Shown here one piece after another: positions 51,407 through 59,725 of a DNA stretch of 64,000 nucleotides (position 1 is its first letter; each line of letters begins with the position of its first letter). The DNA lies in NCBI GenBank assembly GCA_016291905.1, contig JAEEZS010000009.1, forward strand, positions 205,535 through 269,534, given 5' to 3'. The notes under the pieces were generated by a model that was given only the letters and a program-made list of their open reading frames with translations, did not search any database and had not been told where the DNA came from. This stretch comes from Bacteroidaceae bacterium (GTDB lineage Bacteria; Bacteroidota; Bacteroidia; Bacteroidales; Bacteroidaceae). A program made the translations under genes and the position numbers.

Positions 51407-53071
51407 CTAGAATACATAGTTATACGACAACGACCATCCCTTACTTTCTGGCACGTAGCGGCAGACGCCACCAGCACAGTTATAACCCGCACGCGTGCGG
51501 CCGTAAGCAGCCATCACACGGTGCGAACCACCCGTCCACGTTATTCCAGCACGGGCATAGTGTTCCGCCCCTTGCGGATTGTACATATCCGATACCGACA
51601 CCATCCACGCCGTTCGAAGTGACAACTCTGCCAACGCATACCACCAGTCACCTTCGTCCTGCTGTGTGTGCAGGTATTGTCCCTCGCAACGTAGCACAAT
51701 GCTGCGGTCTAGGCTGAAACGACCTTCGGCCACAAAGATGTGGCTGTGTATCATGCCTCCCTCTCCTTCCACGATAGTCTTGTCGTAGAACTGGTTCATG
51801 TACATGAGGTTTATCTTCGACCCGCGACTGATGCGTTTGGAGAGCTGCACGTTGACATCCTGATAAAACAGCCGCTCACCAGGCCAGAAATCCGTCGGCT
51901 CACCTGCAGTTCCCATCCCTAATGCTGCGTCTTTACCGTCAGCCATTGTTTTCAGACTACGGATGTGCGAGGCATGCATGGCAAGAGCCGTACCGTATCG
52001 CCCGCCAAGGAGCGATCCTTTCGGAAGGGTATAAGCGACCTCCGTCTGAAACGCCCATTCGCCAGGAGCGTATTGTGTGGCGTAGGGATAAAGAGCGGCC
52101 AAAGCATAGGTATGCTGCATGGTGAATGCAGGCAGATGATTGATAAACGAAGACAACCCCACCATATTGCGGCGGCTTCGGAAGGCCATATCCTCGCTGC
52201 GCTTCACCTGAACCAGCGCACTCATTCCTGTCTTCGACCACGACGAACTGAGCAACAACGCATTGCCGTGGCGATACAGATAGCCGTTGTCTGCCGAGGG
52301 GTCGTGGCTCTTTAGTGCATACTCGGCGAGCAAGTTCCAGCCGCCATGTCGAAACTGGACGCGCACATCTGCTGCCTGCACGTCCTCAGGGACATGCAAC
52401 GTGTAAAGGTTCAGCTGTGGAAAACCTTCTGCATCCGTTTCTGTGCGAAGCAGGGTAGGTACTCCATCAGCCGGCTCATGCTTATTCACACCTGAAAAGC
52501 CCAACGTCAGCTGCGAATCATGGGTACCCATACTACTTATCCATTGGTCGATGCTCAGGGTGATATCTCCGCCAATGACGGCACCTTTGTTATGTTGCCA
52601 ATAACGACGCTGCGCTCCACCAAGCACTTTCAACGTCACGCCTGGCAGTGCTGACACCACCAACCGCCCTCCTCGCAAAGCATTATCGATACCTAACGGT
52701 CGACTCTCGTAGGTACGGAAAATAAGGCCTGAGCCGAACTGGTCATACACATCTCCGACGGTGAGTTCCACACTTTTCAAATGCCCTGTCAAGTGTAGAT
52801 GCGGCAGTCCCCATCCTCGGAAATCCTTTTCAAATCCAGGGAGAGGGTACTGCAAATACTCCAGCCGGGTGCCTGCCTCGAAATACTGGCTACGCAGCGT
52901 AAGGTCGGCATAGGTATTCGAGAGCAGGCGCGAATCATACGCTTCAGGATTCGAGGGCATCAGTACGTCGCTCTGCACGCTACCAGTCAGCCGCCCGTCC
53001 CATGCCTGCATGGAAAGAATAGCTCCCAACAGCGCTCCCACAATGAGAAAGCTACGACGTCCAACCCTCAT
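51407..53071 (-). CDS. DUF6029-type outer-membrane beta-barrel protein
   Basis: A 554-residue protein with a signal peptide (ending LSMQA) followed by alternating amphipathic strands throughout, ending in aromatic residues (WSLSYNYVF), the usual outer-membrane barrel end. Blocks such as LRSQYFEAGTRLEYLQYPLPGFEKDF and LTVGDVYDQFGSGLIFRTYESRPLGIDNALRG match the DUF6029 family of Bacteroidota, whose role is unknown. It lies between the TlpA-like gene (38 bases) and the Omp28 lipoprotein gene (3 bases), suggesting it works with these redox-type envelope proteins. Confidence 0.8.
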   Translation of the reverse strand: MRVGRRSFLIVGALLGAILSMQAWDGRLTGSVQSDVLMPSNPEAYDSRLLSNTYADLTLRSQYFEAGTRLEYLQYPLPGFEKDFRGWGLPHLHLTGHLKSVELTVGDVYDQFGSGLIFRTYESRPLGIDNALRGGRLVVSALPGVTLKVLGGAQRRYWQHNKGAVIGGDITLSIDQWISSMGTHDSQLTLGFSGVNKHEPADGVPTLLRTETDAEGFPQLNLYTLHVPEDVQAADVRVQFRHGGWNLLAEYALKSHDPSADNGYLYRHGNALLLSSSWSKTGMSALVQVKRSEDMAFRSRRNMVGLSSFINHLPAFTMQHTYALAALYPYATQYAPGEWAFQTEVAYTLPKGSLLGGRYGTALAMHASHIRSLKTMADGKDAALGMGTAGEPTDFWPGERLFYQDVNVQLSKRISRGSKINLMYMNQFYDKTIVEGEGGMIHSHIFVAEGRFSLDRSIVLRCEGQYLHTQQDEGDWWYALAELSLRTAWMVSVSDMYNPQGAEHYARAGITWTGGSHRVMAAYGRTRAGYNCAGGVCRYVPESKGWSLSYNYVF

Positions 53072-53109
53072 ACCGCAAAAACCTTTAGACTATCGACTAT
53101 TAATCCGAT

Positions 53110-53655
53110 TTACTTTTTCTTTGCCTTGCGAGCGGCAGGTTTCTTTTCCTTCGTGGTGCTCAGTTCCTTCACTTTCTCCAGCAACTCTTCCTCTGCACCG
53201 TCTGTATAGCCCAGATGCTTATAGGCAATGTTACCTTTACCGTCAAGCACCATCACGTAGGGGATGGACTGGATGCCCAATGCACGTGTGAGCTGGCTGT
53301 TCGGGTCAAGTAGCACCTGCCATTTCCAGCCGTTTCGGTCGGCTAAAGGACGCACCTTGCTGGCGTTCTGCCCTTCATCGATAGCGATGGCTACGAGACG
53401 AACGTCCGCTTCCTCCTGCCACTCGTCCCAGACCTCATGGATGGCAGCCAATTCGCGCAGACAGGGATGGCACCAAGTGGCAAACACATCGACGATGACT
53501 GGACGCCCGTCAGCACACAGGGTATCAAGGCAGACGCTGTTTCCGCGAATGTCGGTGAGCGTAAGTTTTGGCAGACGTTGGGCACTCGCAGTGAGCGTCA
53601 CGAACGCAGCCATGAAGACAGCGCACAAGAGTTTCAAGTAACGATTTGTTTTCAT
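53110..53655 (-). CDS. TlpA-like periplasmic thiol-disulfide oxidoreductase
   Basis: A 181-residue protein with a signal peptide (MKTNRYLKLLCAVFMAAFVT, ending TASA) and a thioredoxin fold: VIVDVFATWCHPCLRELAAI holds the active site WCHPC, and GIQSIPYVMVLD the cis-Pro. The tail is very basic (TTKEKKPAARKAKKK). The ATG at 53655 overlaps the upstream stop as TAATG; an ATG four codons earlier is possible. It probably keeps thiols of envelope proteins, including the neighbouring Omp28-like CVNC proteins, in the right state. That partnership is inference. Confidence 0.87.
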   Translation of the reverse strand: MKTNRYLKLLCAVFMAAFVTLTASAQRLPKLTLTDIRGNSVCLDTLCADGRPVIVDVFATWCHPCLRELAAIHEVWDEWQEEADVRLVAIAIDEGQNASKVRPLADRNGWKWQVLLDPNSQLTRALGIQSIPYVMVLDGKGNIAYKHLGYTDGAEEELLEKVKELSTTKEKKPAARKAKKK

Positions 53656-55475
53656 TAGTGTATCCATATTTTCTTTCCTTTTTTAATATACATTCCTGAC
53701 GTCGGCATTGTGCCTGGCTCAATCTTCCGTCCCCAAAGGTCAAAAAGGGGAACCTCCTCCTGTTCCTTCTGAAGGAGGGGCAATTGAATGTCAAGTGTCT
53801 TTTGCGTCAAGCGCATGCTGCCGGCGTTAAGTACATAATTTGCCGTTAAATCCACCTTGTCAATGCGATGAACGAATGCCACAATGTCGCAGTTCTCCCA
53901 CTTCCAGGTATCGTCGATATAGACGTTGCCAAAAGTGAGGTCGAAAGTGCAATCTTCTCCCACGGTGATATCCAGTGGGTCACCTGAGGCACGCGTGCAA
54001 AGGTTCTGGCGAATGACACCATTGTGGCGGAAGGTTTCCTTCAGGTCGCTAGGCGCCGTTTCATCATCGAGTCCTTGCTGCATATACTCATCGGCCGAGA
54101 TGCCATCCTCAATAATATACGCAGAGAGATAAATGGGAATTTCCTCGTTAACATAGCCCTTATTCACCGCTCCATAAATGTGGACATTCATCGTTCCGTC
54201 ATCGTTCGCCGTGGCCTCTACATTCACTTCCGCCATGGCCGCCACGGAGGCAACCGCCTCGATAGCTTCGCTGTACGGGGCACTGTCGGCCACACGGGCA
54301 GAATGCACAGGCACATCCTCACCCACAAAAACACGGCGGTCGTACATGACAGCAGGATTATAAGTTTCGGGTCCACCAAAGAGATAGAGCAGTTCGCGGT
54401 CAACAGGCTGCGTGAAGGCATCCTCGGCAAAGCCCGAATGATGCGTCACATAAAGCACATTCTTTCCCTCCTCGCGCCACGCATCGATGGCTCTGTCGAG
54501 GAAATAAATCATGAACGGGCAGTTCACGCAGCGCTGCGACGTGAACTCCTCCACCAGCGGCACACGGACAAAGGCATCGCGCATCACATAGAGCATCCGC
54601 GTATAGCCTGCCGTCGGCGTGGCTTCGTGGCCGTTCACGGTTGTCACTTTTAACGTCAAAGGTACAGCCGTACCTTCCGTACTGCCGGTCACAAGGCTGT
54701 AGGACATAGCCCGTCCATCGAACGCGGCAATTGCCTCTTCAAAGTCAATCGTATAGGATGTTGTCTCGCTCGCTCCATCACCTGAAGTGAAGGTCAACGA
54801 TGTCAGCGGCTCAGCCATCAGATTATGCACATACAATGTGCAAGGAAAAGGAGCCGAAGGTTTCACCACCTGCGGATAGCTCGAGAAACTCACCGTGGCC
54901 GCACAAGGGAAGCCGTCTTCCTCGCCGTCGGTTTCCACGATGGCCTGCAATAACAGACAGCCTCCTTCTCTCACCTCGTTCCAACCCGCTCGGTTAGCAT
55001 TAGTGTAAAACGGCACCGACGCCGCCGTGAAAATCCCAAACGGATAGGGTGTTCCCTTGGTTTCATAAACCTGTGCTCCAATGAAGAGTTCCTCATCGCC
55101 AATCTCAATGGGAGTGTCGAACATCACCTCGTTCCAACCCGCATCGAAGTTGACGATCCTTTTTTCAGGCTCAGCCGTCAAGCGTCCCTTTCGTGCCGTA
55201 ATGTAGCTCCATCCCTTTGCACGTTGGTGGTAATCCTCACGCAGATAGACACGTATGCCAACGACACGTCCCACCTGCTTCAACGATGCTACTAGCGGAT
55301 CGTTGGCTACAGAGAGACGGATGGCCACCTCCATGTAGTTGTTCTTTCCTGTTCCGTAACCGCCCACCAGCGTCGTGTCGGGGTCAAATGGAGCAGAACC
55401 GTAATAACGCGTACCGCCCTGCGCACTCGTTAGCGCGAAAAACGCTATCAGAAAAAAATATATCAGTCGTTTCAT
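53655..55475 (-). CDS. Large Omp28-related protein with CVNC motif and C-terminal sorting tail
   Basis: A 606-residue secreted protein (signal ending LTSAQG). A beta-rich first half (about 20-300) precedes the thioredoxin-like segment FVRVPLVEEFTSQRCVNCPF, then MIYFLDRAIDAWREEGKNVL. After a further beta domain it ends VPLFDLWGRKIEPGTMPTSG followed by MYIKKGKKIWIH, a type A C-terminal sorting pattern. It is likely delivered to the surface by type IX secretion. It shares architecture with the next gene upstream (55522) and lies 46 bases after it. Confidence 0.82.
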   Translation of the reverse strand: MKRLIYFFLIAFFALTSAQGGTRYYGSAPFDPDTTLVGGYGTGKNNYMEVAIRLSVANDPLVASLKQVGRVVGIRVYLREDYHQRAKGWSYITARKGRLTAEPEKRIVNFDAGWNEVMFDTPIEIGDEELFIGAQVYETKGTPYPFGIFTAASVPFYTNANRAGWNEVREGGCLLLQAIVETDGEEDGFPCAATVSFSSYPQVVKPSAPFPCTLYVHNLMAEPLTSLTFTSGDGASETTSYTIDFEEAIAAFDGRAMSYSLVTGSTEGTAVPLTLKVTTVNGHEATPTAGYTRMLYVMRDAFVRVPLVEEFTSQRCVNCPFMIYFLDRAIDAWREEGKNVLYVTHHSGFAEDAFTQPVDRELLYLFGGPETYNPAVMYDRRVFVGEDVPVHSARVADSAPYSEAIEAVASVAAMAEVNVEATANDDGTMNVHIYGAVNKGYVNEEIPIYLSAYIIEDGISADEYMQQGLDDETAPSDLKETFRHNGVIRQNLCTRASGDPLDITVGEDCTFDLTFGNVYIDDTWKWENCDIVAFVHRIDKVDLTANYVLNAGSMRLTQKTLDIQLPLLQKEQEEVPLFDLWGRKIEPGTMPTSGMYIKKGKKIWIH

Positions 55476-55521
55476 GATATAATATGTGTCTATGGCCTAT
55501 TGTCTATCGTTTGTTGACTAT

Positions 55522-57366
55522 TTATTTCACCATGACTTTTTTCCCGTTCATGATATATAATCCCCGCGGGAGTTTGCCCGAAGTCTCCACCTGTCTGCCC
55601 AAAAGGTCAACTACTATACAGTTCTCTGAGTCTAAGCGTAAAACAGGAATACCCGAGAACCCAGCGAGCGAGCACTCCGCACAGTTCATCACGTTGGCAT
55701 TCCGATAGCCCTGTTTCAACATATCGCGGGAGATGACAGCCACGATGCGCATGTCCTCCAGTTTCCACTCAGGCTCAACGAAGAAGTCGAACGAATTGTG
55801 ATAAGCGCCAGCCGGAACACCAACTTCTTGTTCGCCCCAATTGAGCGGTTCTCCGAACATCGGCGTCAGACGCAGGCGCACCACGTTATTATGGATATAG
55901 TCGCCCTTACCCAGGTCGCTCTGTTCCTGCGAGTCGGTATAGACGTTATCCTCCAATAGATAGACAGTGACGTTAAGCTGTTCATCGCCCATCCCAGCTT
56001 CAGCAACATGTCCGCCAACGCGAACGACTCCCTCACCTTTTTCCACATCGTATGTAGCCTCCACATCGACACTGACGCACGTAGGCCGTGCCAGCGCCTC
56101 TTCATAGAGCACACCTGAAAAATCCGGGAACACGATAGACGTGAAGGGGATGTCGCAACCGAGGCCGGAATACTGGAATTGCGGTGTGCGGTCAATCATC
56201 TGCGAAGGCAGATATATTTGCGAGCTGTCACCCCTTGCAAAAGCCAGCATCATCGCTGTCTCCTCATCGTCGCCTGTCATGAACTGATCATTCAAGTGAT
56301 GGGCAACAAGCGACACTCGGTCTTTATACTTCGCATAGCCTGGATAGAAATAACTATCGTAGTAGGTAGGAACATAATAGGACGATTCACTCTCGAAAAA
56401 CTCAGCGAGCGAGCGGCGAGTATAGTTGGCCGCCACCTCAGGAGAAATGGAGAGCACGGGGCGGGTGACGGAGGTGCTCACCCCATTAGACTTGCCGTTA
56501 ACTTTTGTAATGCTGACAGAAACATTTCCTGTGCCGACGCCGTAGATGGGTACGGCAGCGGTTCCCTGCGCTCCTACGGCCACAGCTGACGAGAGGCTCA
56601 CCGTCTCACTTCGCTTCTCGTCACCCAACGTGGTGGTCACCTCAATGGTGTTAATAGCATTCGTACCTTTGTTAGCCAAGACCATCAACCCCGACGAACG
56701 GGCTCCTGTTTTCTGCACAGGGTCGACGAAAAGGGAAACGATAGAAGCCTTGTTCTTGTTTGCCTCCGTATCGACGGTCAGCACCAATTGGATGGCCAAC
56801 GTGCCGTGAGCGCTCTGATCCTCCCAAATCTCATGGCCGTCAGCATCGTAGTTGTAGCCCGCTTCGTCGCGCCAGAGGTAGGCTGCCCCCGCCTGATTGT
56901 GAGGATAGACAGTTGAGAATGCATACTGGTTAGCCTTCAAGTCGGCATAGTAGCCTACATAGAAATCACCCAGTGAGTCAGTCAGAACAAATGGTTCCGT
57001 AAAAGCACAAACATTCCACGAGCCGCGGTTGTCATTCTTGATGGTACAGACGTCCGAAGTGGCGAAATTGGTTTCAGGGTCTTTCAACACAGTACGGGCA
57101 AAGAGCGTTGCTTGACCGGCACTCCCCGGGTCGCCCCAACCAATGCGGAGACTTTTCACCGTTGCGCCGATATAGGCCGAATACATCGACTTAGTCACGC
57201 GTATGGCAGCACCGGCCCGCATGTTGGCAGTAACATAGAATCCGTCATACTGCCAGATGTAGTCATCCGTCACCTTATAGCCCAGATTTACGGTAGTCTG
57301 TGCCTGCACGGCAGCAGGAATGCACACAAATAATAACAGGAACAATAAATTCGCCTTGTTTTTCAT
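55522..57366 (-). CDS. Large Omp28-related paralogue lacking the CVNC site
   Basis: A 614-residue secreted protein (signal ending AAVQAQ) with the same order of parts as the 53655 gene: beta domain, thioredoxin-like segment, second beta domain and a C-terminal sorting tail (VVDLLGRQVETSGKLPRGLY then IMNGKKVMVK). The thioredoxin-like segment reads RRSLAEFFESESSYYVPTYY: the Cys pair is gone. A different CxxC (NVMNCAECSL) occurs near residue 574. It is the first gene of the six-gene operon, with a perfect promoter 27 bases before its ATG. Confidence 0.8.
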   Translation of the reverse strand: MKNKANLLFLLLFVCIPAAVQAQTTVNLGYKVTDDYIWQYDGFYVTANMRAGAAIRVTKSMYSAYIGATVKSLRIGWGDPGSAGQATLFARTVLKDPETNFATSDVCTIKNDNRGSWNVCAFTEPFVLTDSLGDFYVGYYADLKANQYAFSTVYPHNQAGAAYLWRDEAGYNYDADGHEIWEDQSAHGTLAIQLVLTVDTEANKNKASIVSLFVDPVQKTGARSSGLMVLANKGTNAINTIEVTTTLGDEKRSETVSLSSAVAVGAQGTAAVPIYGVGTGNVSVSITKVNGKSNGVSTSVTRPVLSISPEVAANYTRRSLAEFFESESSYYVPTYYDSYFYPGYAKYKDRVSLVAHHLNDQFMTGDDEETAMMLAFARGDSSQIYLPSQMIDRTPQFQYSGLGCDIPFTSIVFPDFSGVLYEEALARPTCVSVDVEATYDVEKGEGVVRVGGHVAEAGMGDEQLNVTVYLLEDNVYTDSQEQSDLGKGDYIHNNVVRLRLTPMFGEPLNWGEQEVGVPAGAYHNSFDFFVEPEWKLEDMRIVAVISRDMLKQGYRNANVMNCAECSLAGFSGIPVLRLDSENCIVVDLLGRQVETSGKLPRGLYIMNGKKVMVK

Positions 57367-57392
57367 ACCTTTCGATAACTATAAAAATTGTG

Positions 57393-57424
57393 CAAATATA
57401 ACGAGGCGCAATGAATTCTCCAAA
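57393..57424 (-). promoter_or_regulatory. Promoter of the six-gene Omp28/TlpA operon
   Basis: On the minus strand, TTTG (57421-57424), 20 bases, TATATTTG (57393-57400): perfect consensus. Its -33 box lies five bases from that of the opposite promoter. Confidence 0.85.
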
Positions 57425-57429
57425 TATGT

Positions 57430-57461
57430 TTTGCGTTTTTAAGGGTTTTTTGCTACTTTTG
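57430..57461 (+). promoter_or_regulatory. Promoter of the DPP4-type peptidase gene
   Basis: TTTG at 57430-57433, 20 bases, TACTTTTG at 57454-57461, 23 bases before the ATG: perfect consensus. It is back to back with the Omp28 operon promoter. Confidence 0.85.
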
Positions 57462-57484
57462 CCCGACAAAAAACGTTTTCCATT

Positions 57485-59665
57485 ATGAAAAAAGGCATTT
57501 TACTGGCAATCGGGCTGATGACAGCCCTGTACACTGTGGCCCAAGAGCCCAAACACACACTCACGCTCGATGAAGCGATGAATAGTTGGCAACTTGTTCG
57601 TCCCAAGTACCCCGCAGGGGGCTGGCAGCAAGGCAGCAAGGGCGAAGACATGCCCTATGATGCTGCCCGTGCCGACGACGATGGAGGCACCTTCAAAAAT
57701 GGTACCGACGAAGCCGCTTTCACGCTTGAGTTCACCAACCGCCGACGTGTCTGGCGCTATGCCACACGAGGCGATTACTGGCTTGTCAACACTGCCACAG
57801 GCGAGAAACGCCAACTCGGTGCCTCACTACCCGAAGCCAGCCTGATGTTCGCCAAAATCTCGCCCGACGGAAAGCGGGTGGCTTACGTTTCGAAAAACAA
57901 CATCTACCTCGAAGCATGCAGCCTCACCGACACCTCCATCCGCCCCCTCACCACCGACGGCAGTGAGACAATCGTCAACGGCACTTTCGACTGGGTGTAT
58001 GAGGAGGAGTTCGATTGCCGCGACGGTTTCCGTTGGAGCAGCGACAGCCGCTACATCGCCTTCTGGCAGAGCGACACCGAGGGCACGGGCTGGTTCGAAA
58101 TCATCAACAATGTCGACAGCCTCTACCCCACCGTCAACCGCTTCCCCTATCCCAAGGCCGGCACCACCAACTCGGCTGTCCGCATCGGCGTGATTGATGT
58201 CAACAAGTCAACGGGACGACAAGCAGGCGAGCAGGAGGCCATCCGTTGGCTCCCCATCCCAGGTGACCAACGCGAGAACTACCTCCCCCGCATGGAGTTC
58301 ATCCCAGGCACCAATACGCTGATGATTCAGCAAATGAACCGCGCCCAGAACACCAATCACGTCTGGACCACCTCTGCCGACGTCGAGGCTCCCCTCACTC
58401 TGCTCTGCACTGACGAGGACGCCGCCTGGGTGGAGACAAACGACAACATCCACTGGCTGAAGGACAACAAATACTTCATCTTCACCTCCGAGCGTGAGGG
58501 CTGGCGCCACCTCTACCGCGTCACGGCCGACGGCAAGAAGTGGACATGCATTACCCAGGGCGACTTCGATGTCATCAACGAGGTGGCCTACGACGAGCGC
58601 CGCGGCTACATCTACTTCACCGCTTCGCCCGACCACGCCACCGACCGCTACCTTTTCCGTACTCAAGTCATGGGCAAGGGCAAGGTGGAGAACATCACCG
58701 CCCAATGCCACGGAACGCCTGAGAGTGGGCAGTACTCCTACAACTTCTCGCCCAACTACGACTATGCTGTTGAGCGCTACTCCTCGGCATGGCGCGAGCC
58801 GCGCTACACGCTGGTAAAGTGCGACAAGCGTGGACGCTGGCAGACCGACCACGTGCTCGAGGAGAACATCGAGGCACAGGCGGCTTGGGAAAACCTCGCC
58901 ATTGGCCGTAAGGAGTTTGTCAAGTGCCAAGGCGGCGACCGTGAGCTGGATGCCTGGATTATCAAGCCCTACGACTTCGACCCCACGAAGAAATATCCCG
59001 TCATCGACTTCGTCTATGGTGAGCCAGCCTCCGCCACCGTGCAGAACGACATGGGCAGCCTCTTCTGGTACTACCTCGCCAACCAGGGCTACATCATCGT
59101 CAGCGTCGAGAACCGTGGTGCAGCAGCCCCTCGCGGACGCGAGTGGCGCAAGTGCATCTACGGCGAGGTGGGCGTAGCCGCCAGCGAGGATCAGGCACGC
59201 GGCGTCATTAGTCTCTGCCGCCAGTTCGAGTGGATGGACTCCACCCGCATCGGCGTCACCGGCTGGAGCGGCGGTGGTTCACAGACGCTCAACTGTATGT
59301 TCCGCTACCCCGAAGTGTTCAAGACGGGCGTCGCCGTCGCCTTCGTGTCCGACCAGCGCCTCTACGACACTATCTATCAGGAACGCTACATGAACACCCC
59401 GCAGGCCAACCCCGACGGCTATTTCCGCGGCAGCCCCATCAACTTCGCCGAGGGGCTTCAGGGCAGTCTGCTCCTTCTCCACGGCACGGGCGACGACAAC
59501 GTCCACTACCAGAACTGCGAGATGCTCGTCAACCGTCTCGTCAGCCTTGGCAAGCGTTTCTATCAGGTCAGCTACCCCATGCGCACCCACGGCATCAGCG
59601 AAGGCCGTGGCACCAGCAAGCACCTCCGCGAAACCCTTATCGACTTCTTCAACAAGAATCTCTGA
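57485..59665 (+). CDS. Dipeptidyl peptidase IV-type S9 serine peptidase
   Basis: A 726-residue periplasmic or surface peptidase with a signal peptide (ending YTVAQ). The N-terminal eight-bladed propeller carries FDWVYEEEF, the Glu-Glu motif that holds the substrate amino group in DPP4. The alpha/beta-hydrolase domain has Ser595 in GVTGWSGGGSQTL, Asp670 in LHGTGDDNVHYQN and His702 in RTHGISEG. The nucleophile elbow is GWSGGG instead of the usual GWSYGG. It cuts dipeptides, usually X-Pro, from peptide N-termini. It has its own promoter; the GH29 gene follows by 60 bases. Confidence 0.9.
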   Translation: MKKGILLAIGLMTALYTVAQEPKHTLTLDEAMNSWQLVRPKYPAGGWQQGSKGEDMPYDAARADDDGGTFKNGTDEAAFTLEFTNRRRVWRYATRGDYWLVNTATGEKRQLGASLPEASLMFAKISPDGKRVAYVSKNNIYLEACSLTDTSIRPLTTDGSETIVNGTFDWVYEEEFDCRDGFRWSSDSRYIAFWQSDTEGTGWFEIINNVDSLYPTVNRFPYPKAGTTNSAVRIGVIDVNKSTGRQAGEQEAIRWLPIPGDQRENYLPRMEFIPGTNTLMIQQMNRAQNTNHVWTTSADVEAPLTLLCTDEDAAWVETNDNIHWLKDNKYFIFTSEREGWRHLYRVTADGKKWTCITQGDFDVINEVAYDERRGYIYFTASPDHATDRYLFRTQVMGKGKVENITAQCHGTPESGQYSYNFSPNYDYAVERYSSAWREPRYTLVKCDKRGRWQTDHVLEENIEAQAAWENLAIGRKEFVKCQGGDRELDAWIIKPYDFDPTKKYPVIDFVYGEPASATVQNDMGSLFWYYLANQGYIIVSVENRGAAAPRGREWRKCIYGEVGVAASEDQARGVISLCRQFEWMDSTRIGVTGWSGGGSQTLNCMFRYPEVFKTGVAVAFVSDQRLYDTIYQERYMNTPQANPDGYFRGSPINFAEGLQGSLLLLHGTGDDNVHYQNCEMLVNRLVSLGKRFYQVSYPMRTHGISEGRGTSKHLRETLIDFFNKNL

Positions 59666-59691
59666 GTCAGACGTTCAGACCATTGCAGGAG

Positions 59692-59721
59692 ACTACCAGA
59701 CTTCAGACTACCAGACTTCAG
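59692..59721 (+). repeat. Two 15-base tandem repeats before the GH29 start
   Basis: ACTACCAGACTTCAG occurs twice head to tail, ending four bases before the GH29 ATG, in the place of the ribosome-binding region. Part of the word (TCAGAC) also occurs just upstream. Confidence 0.9.
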
Positions 59722-59725
59722 ACAG

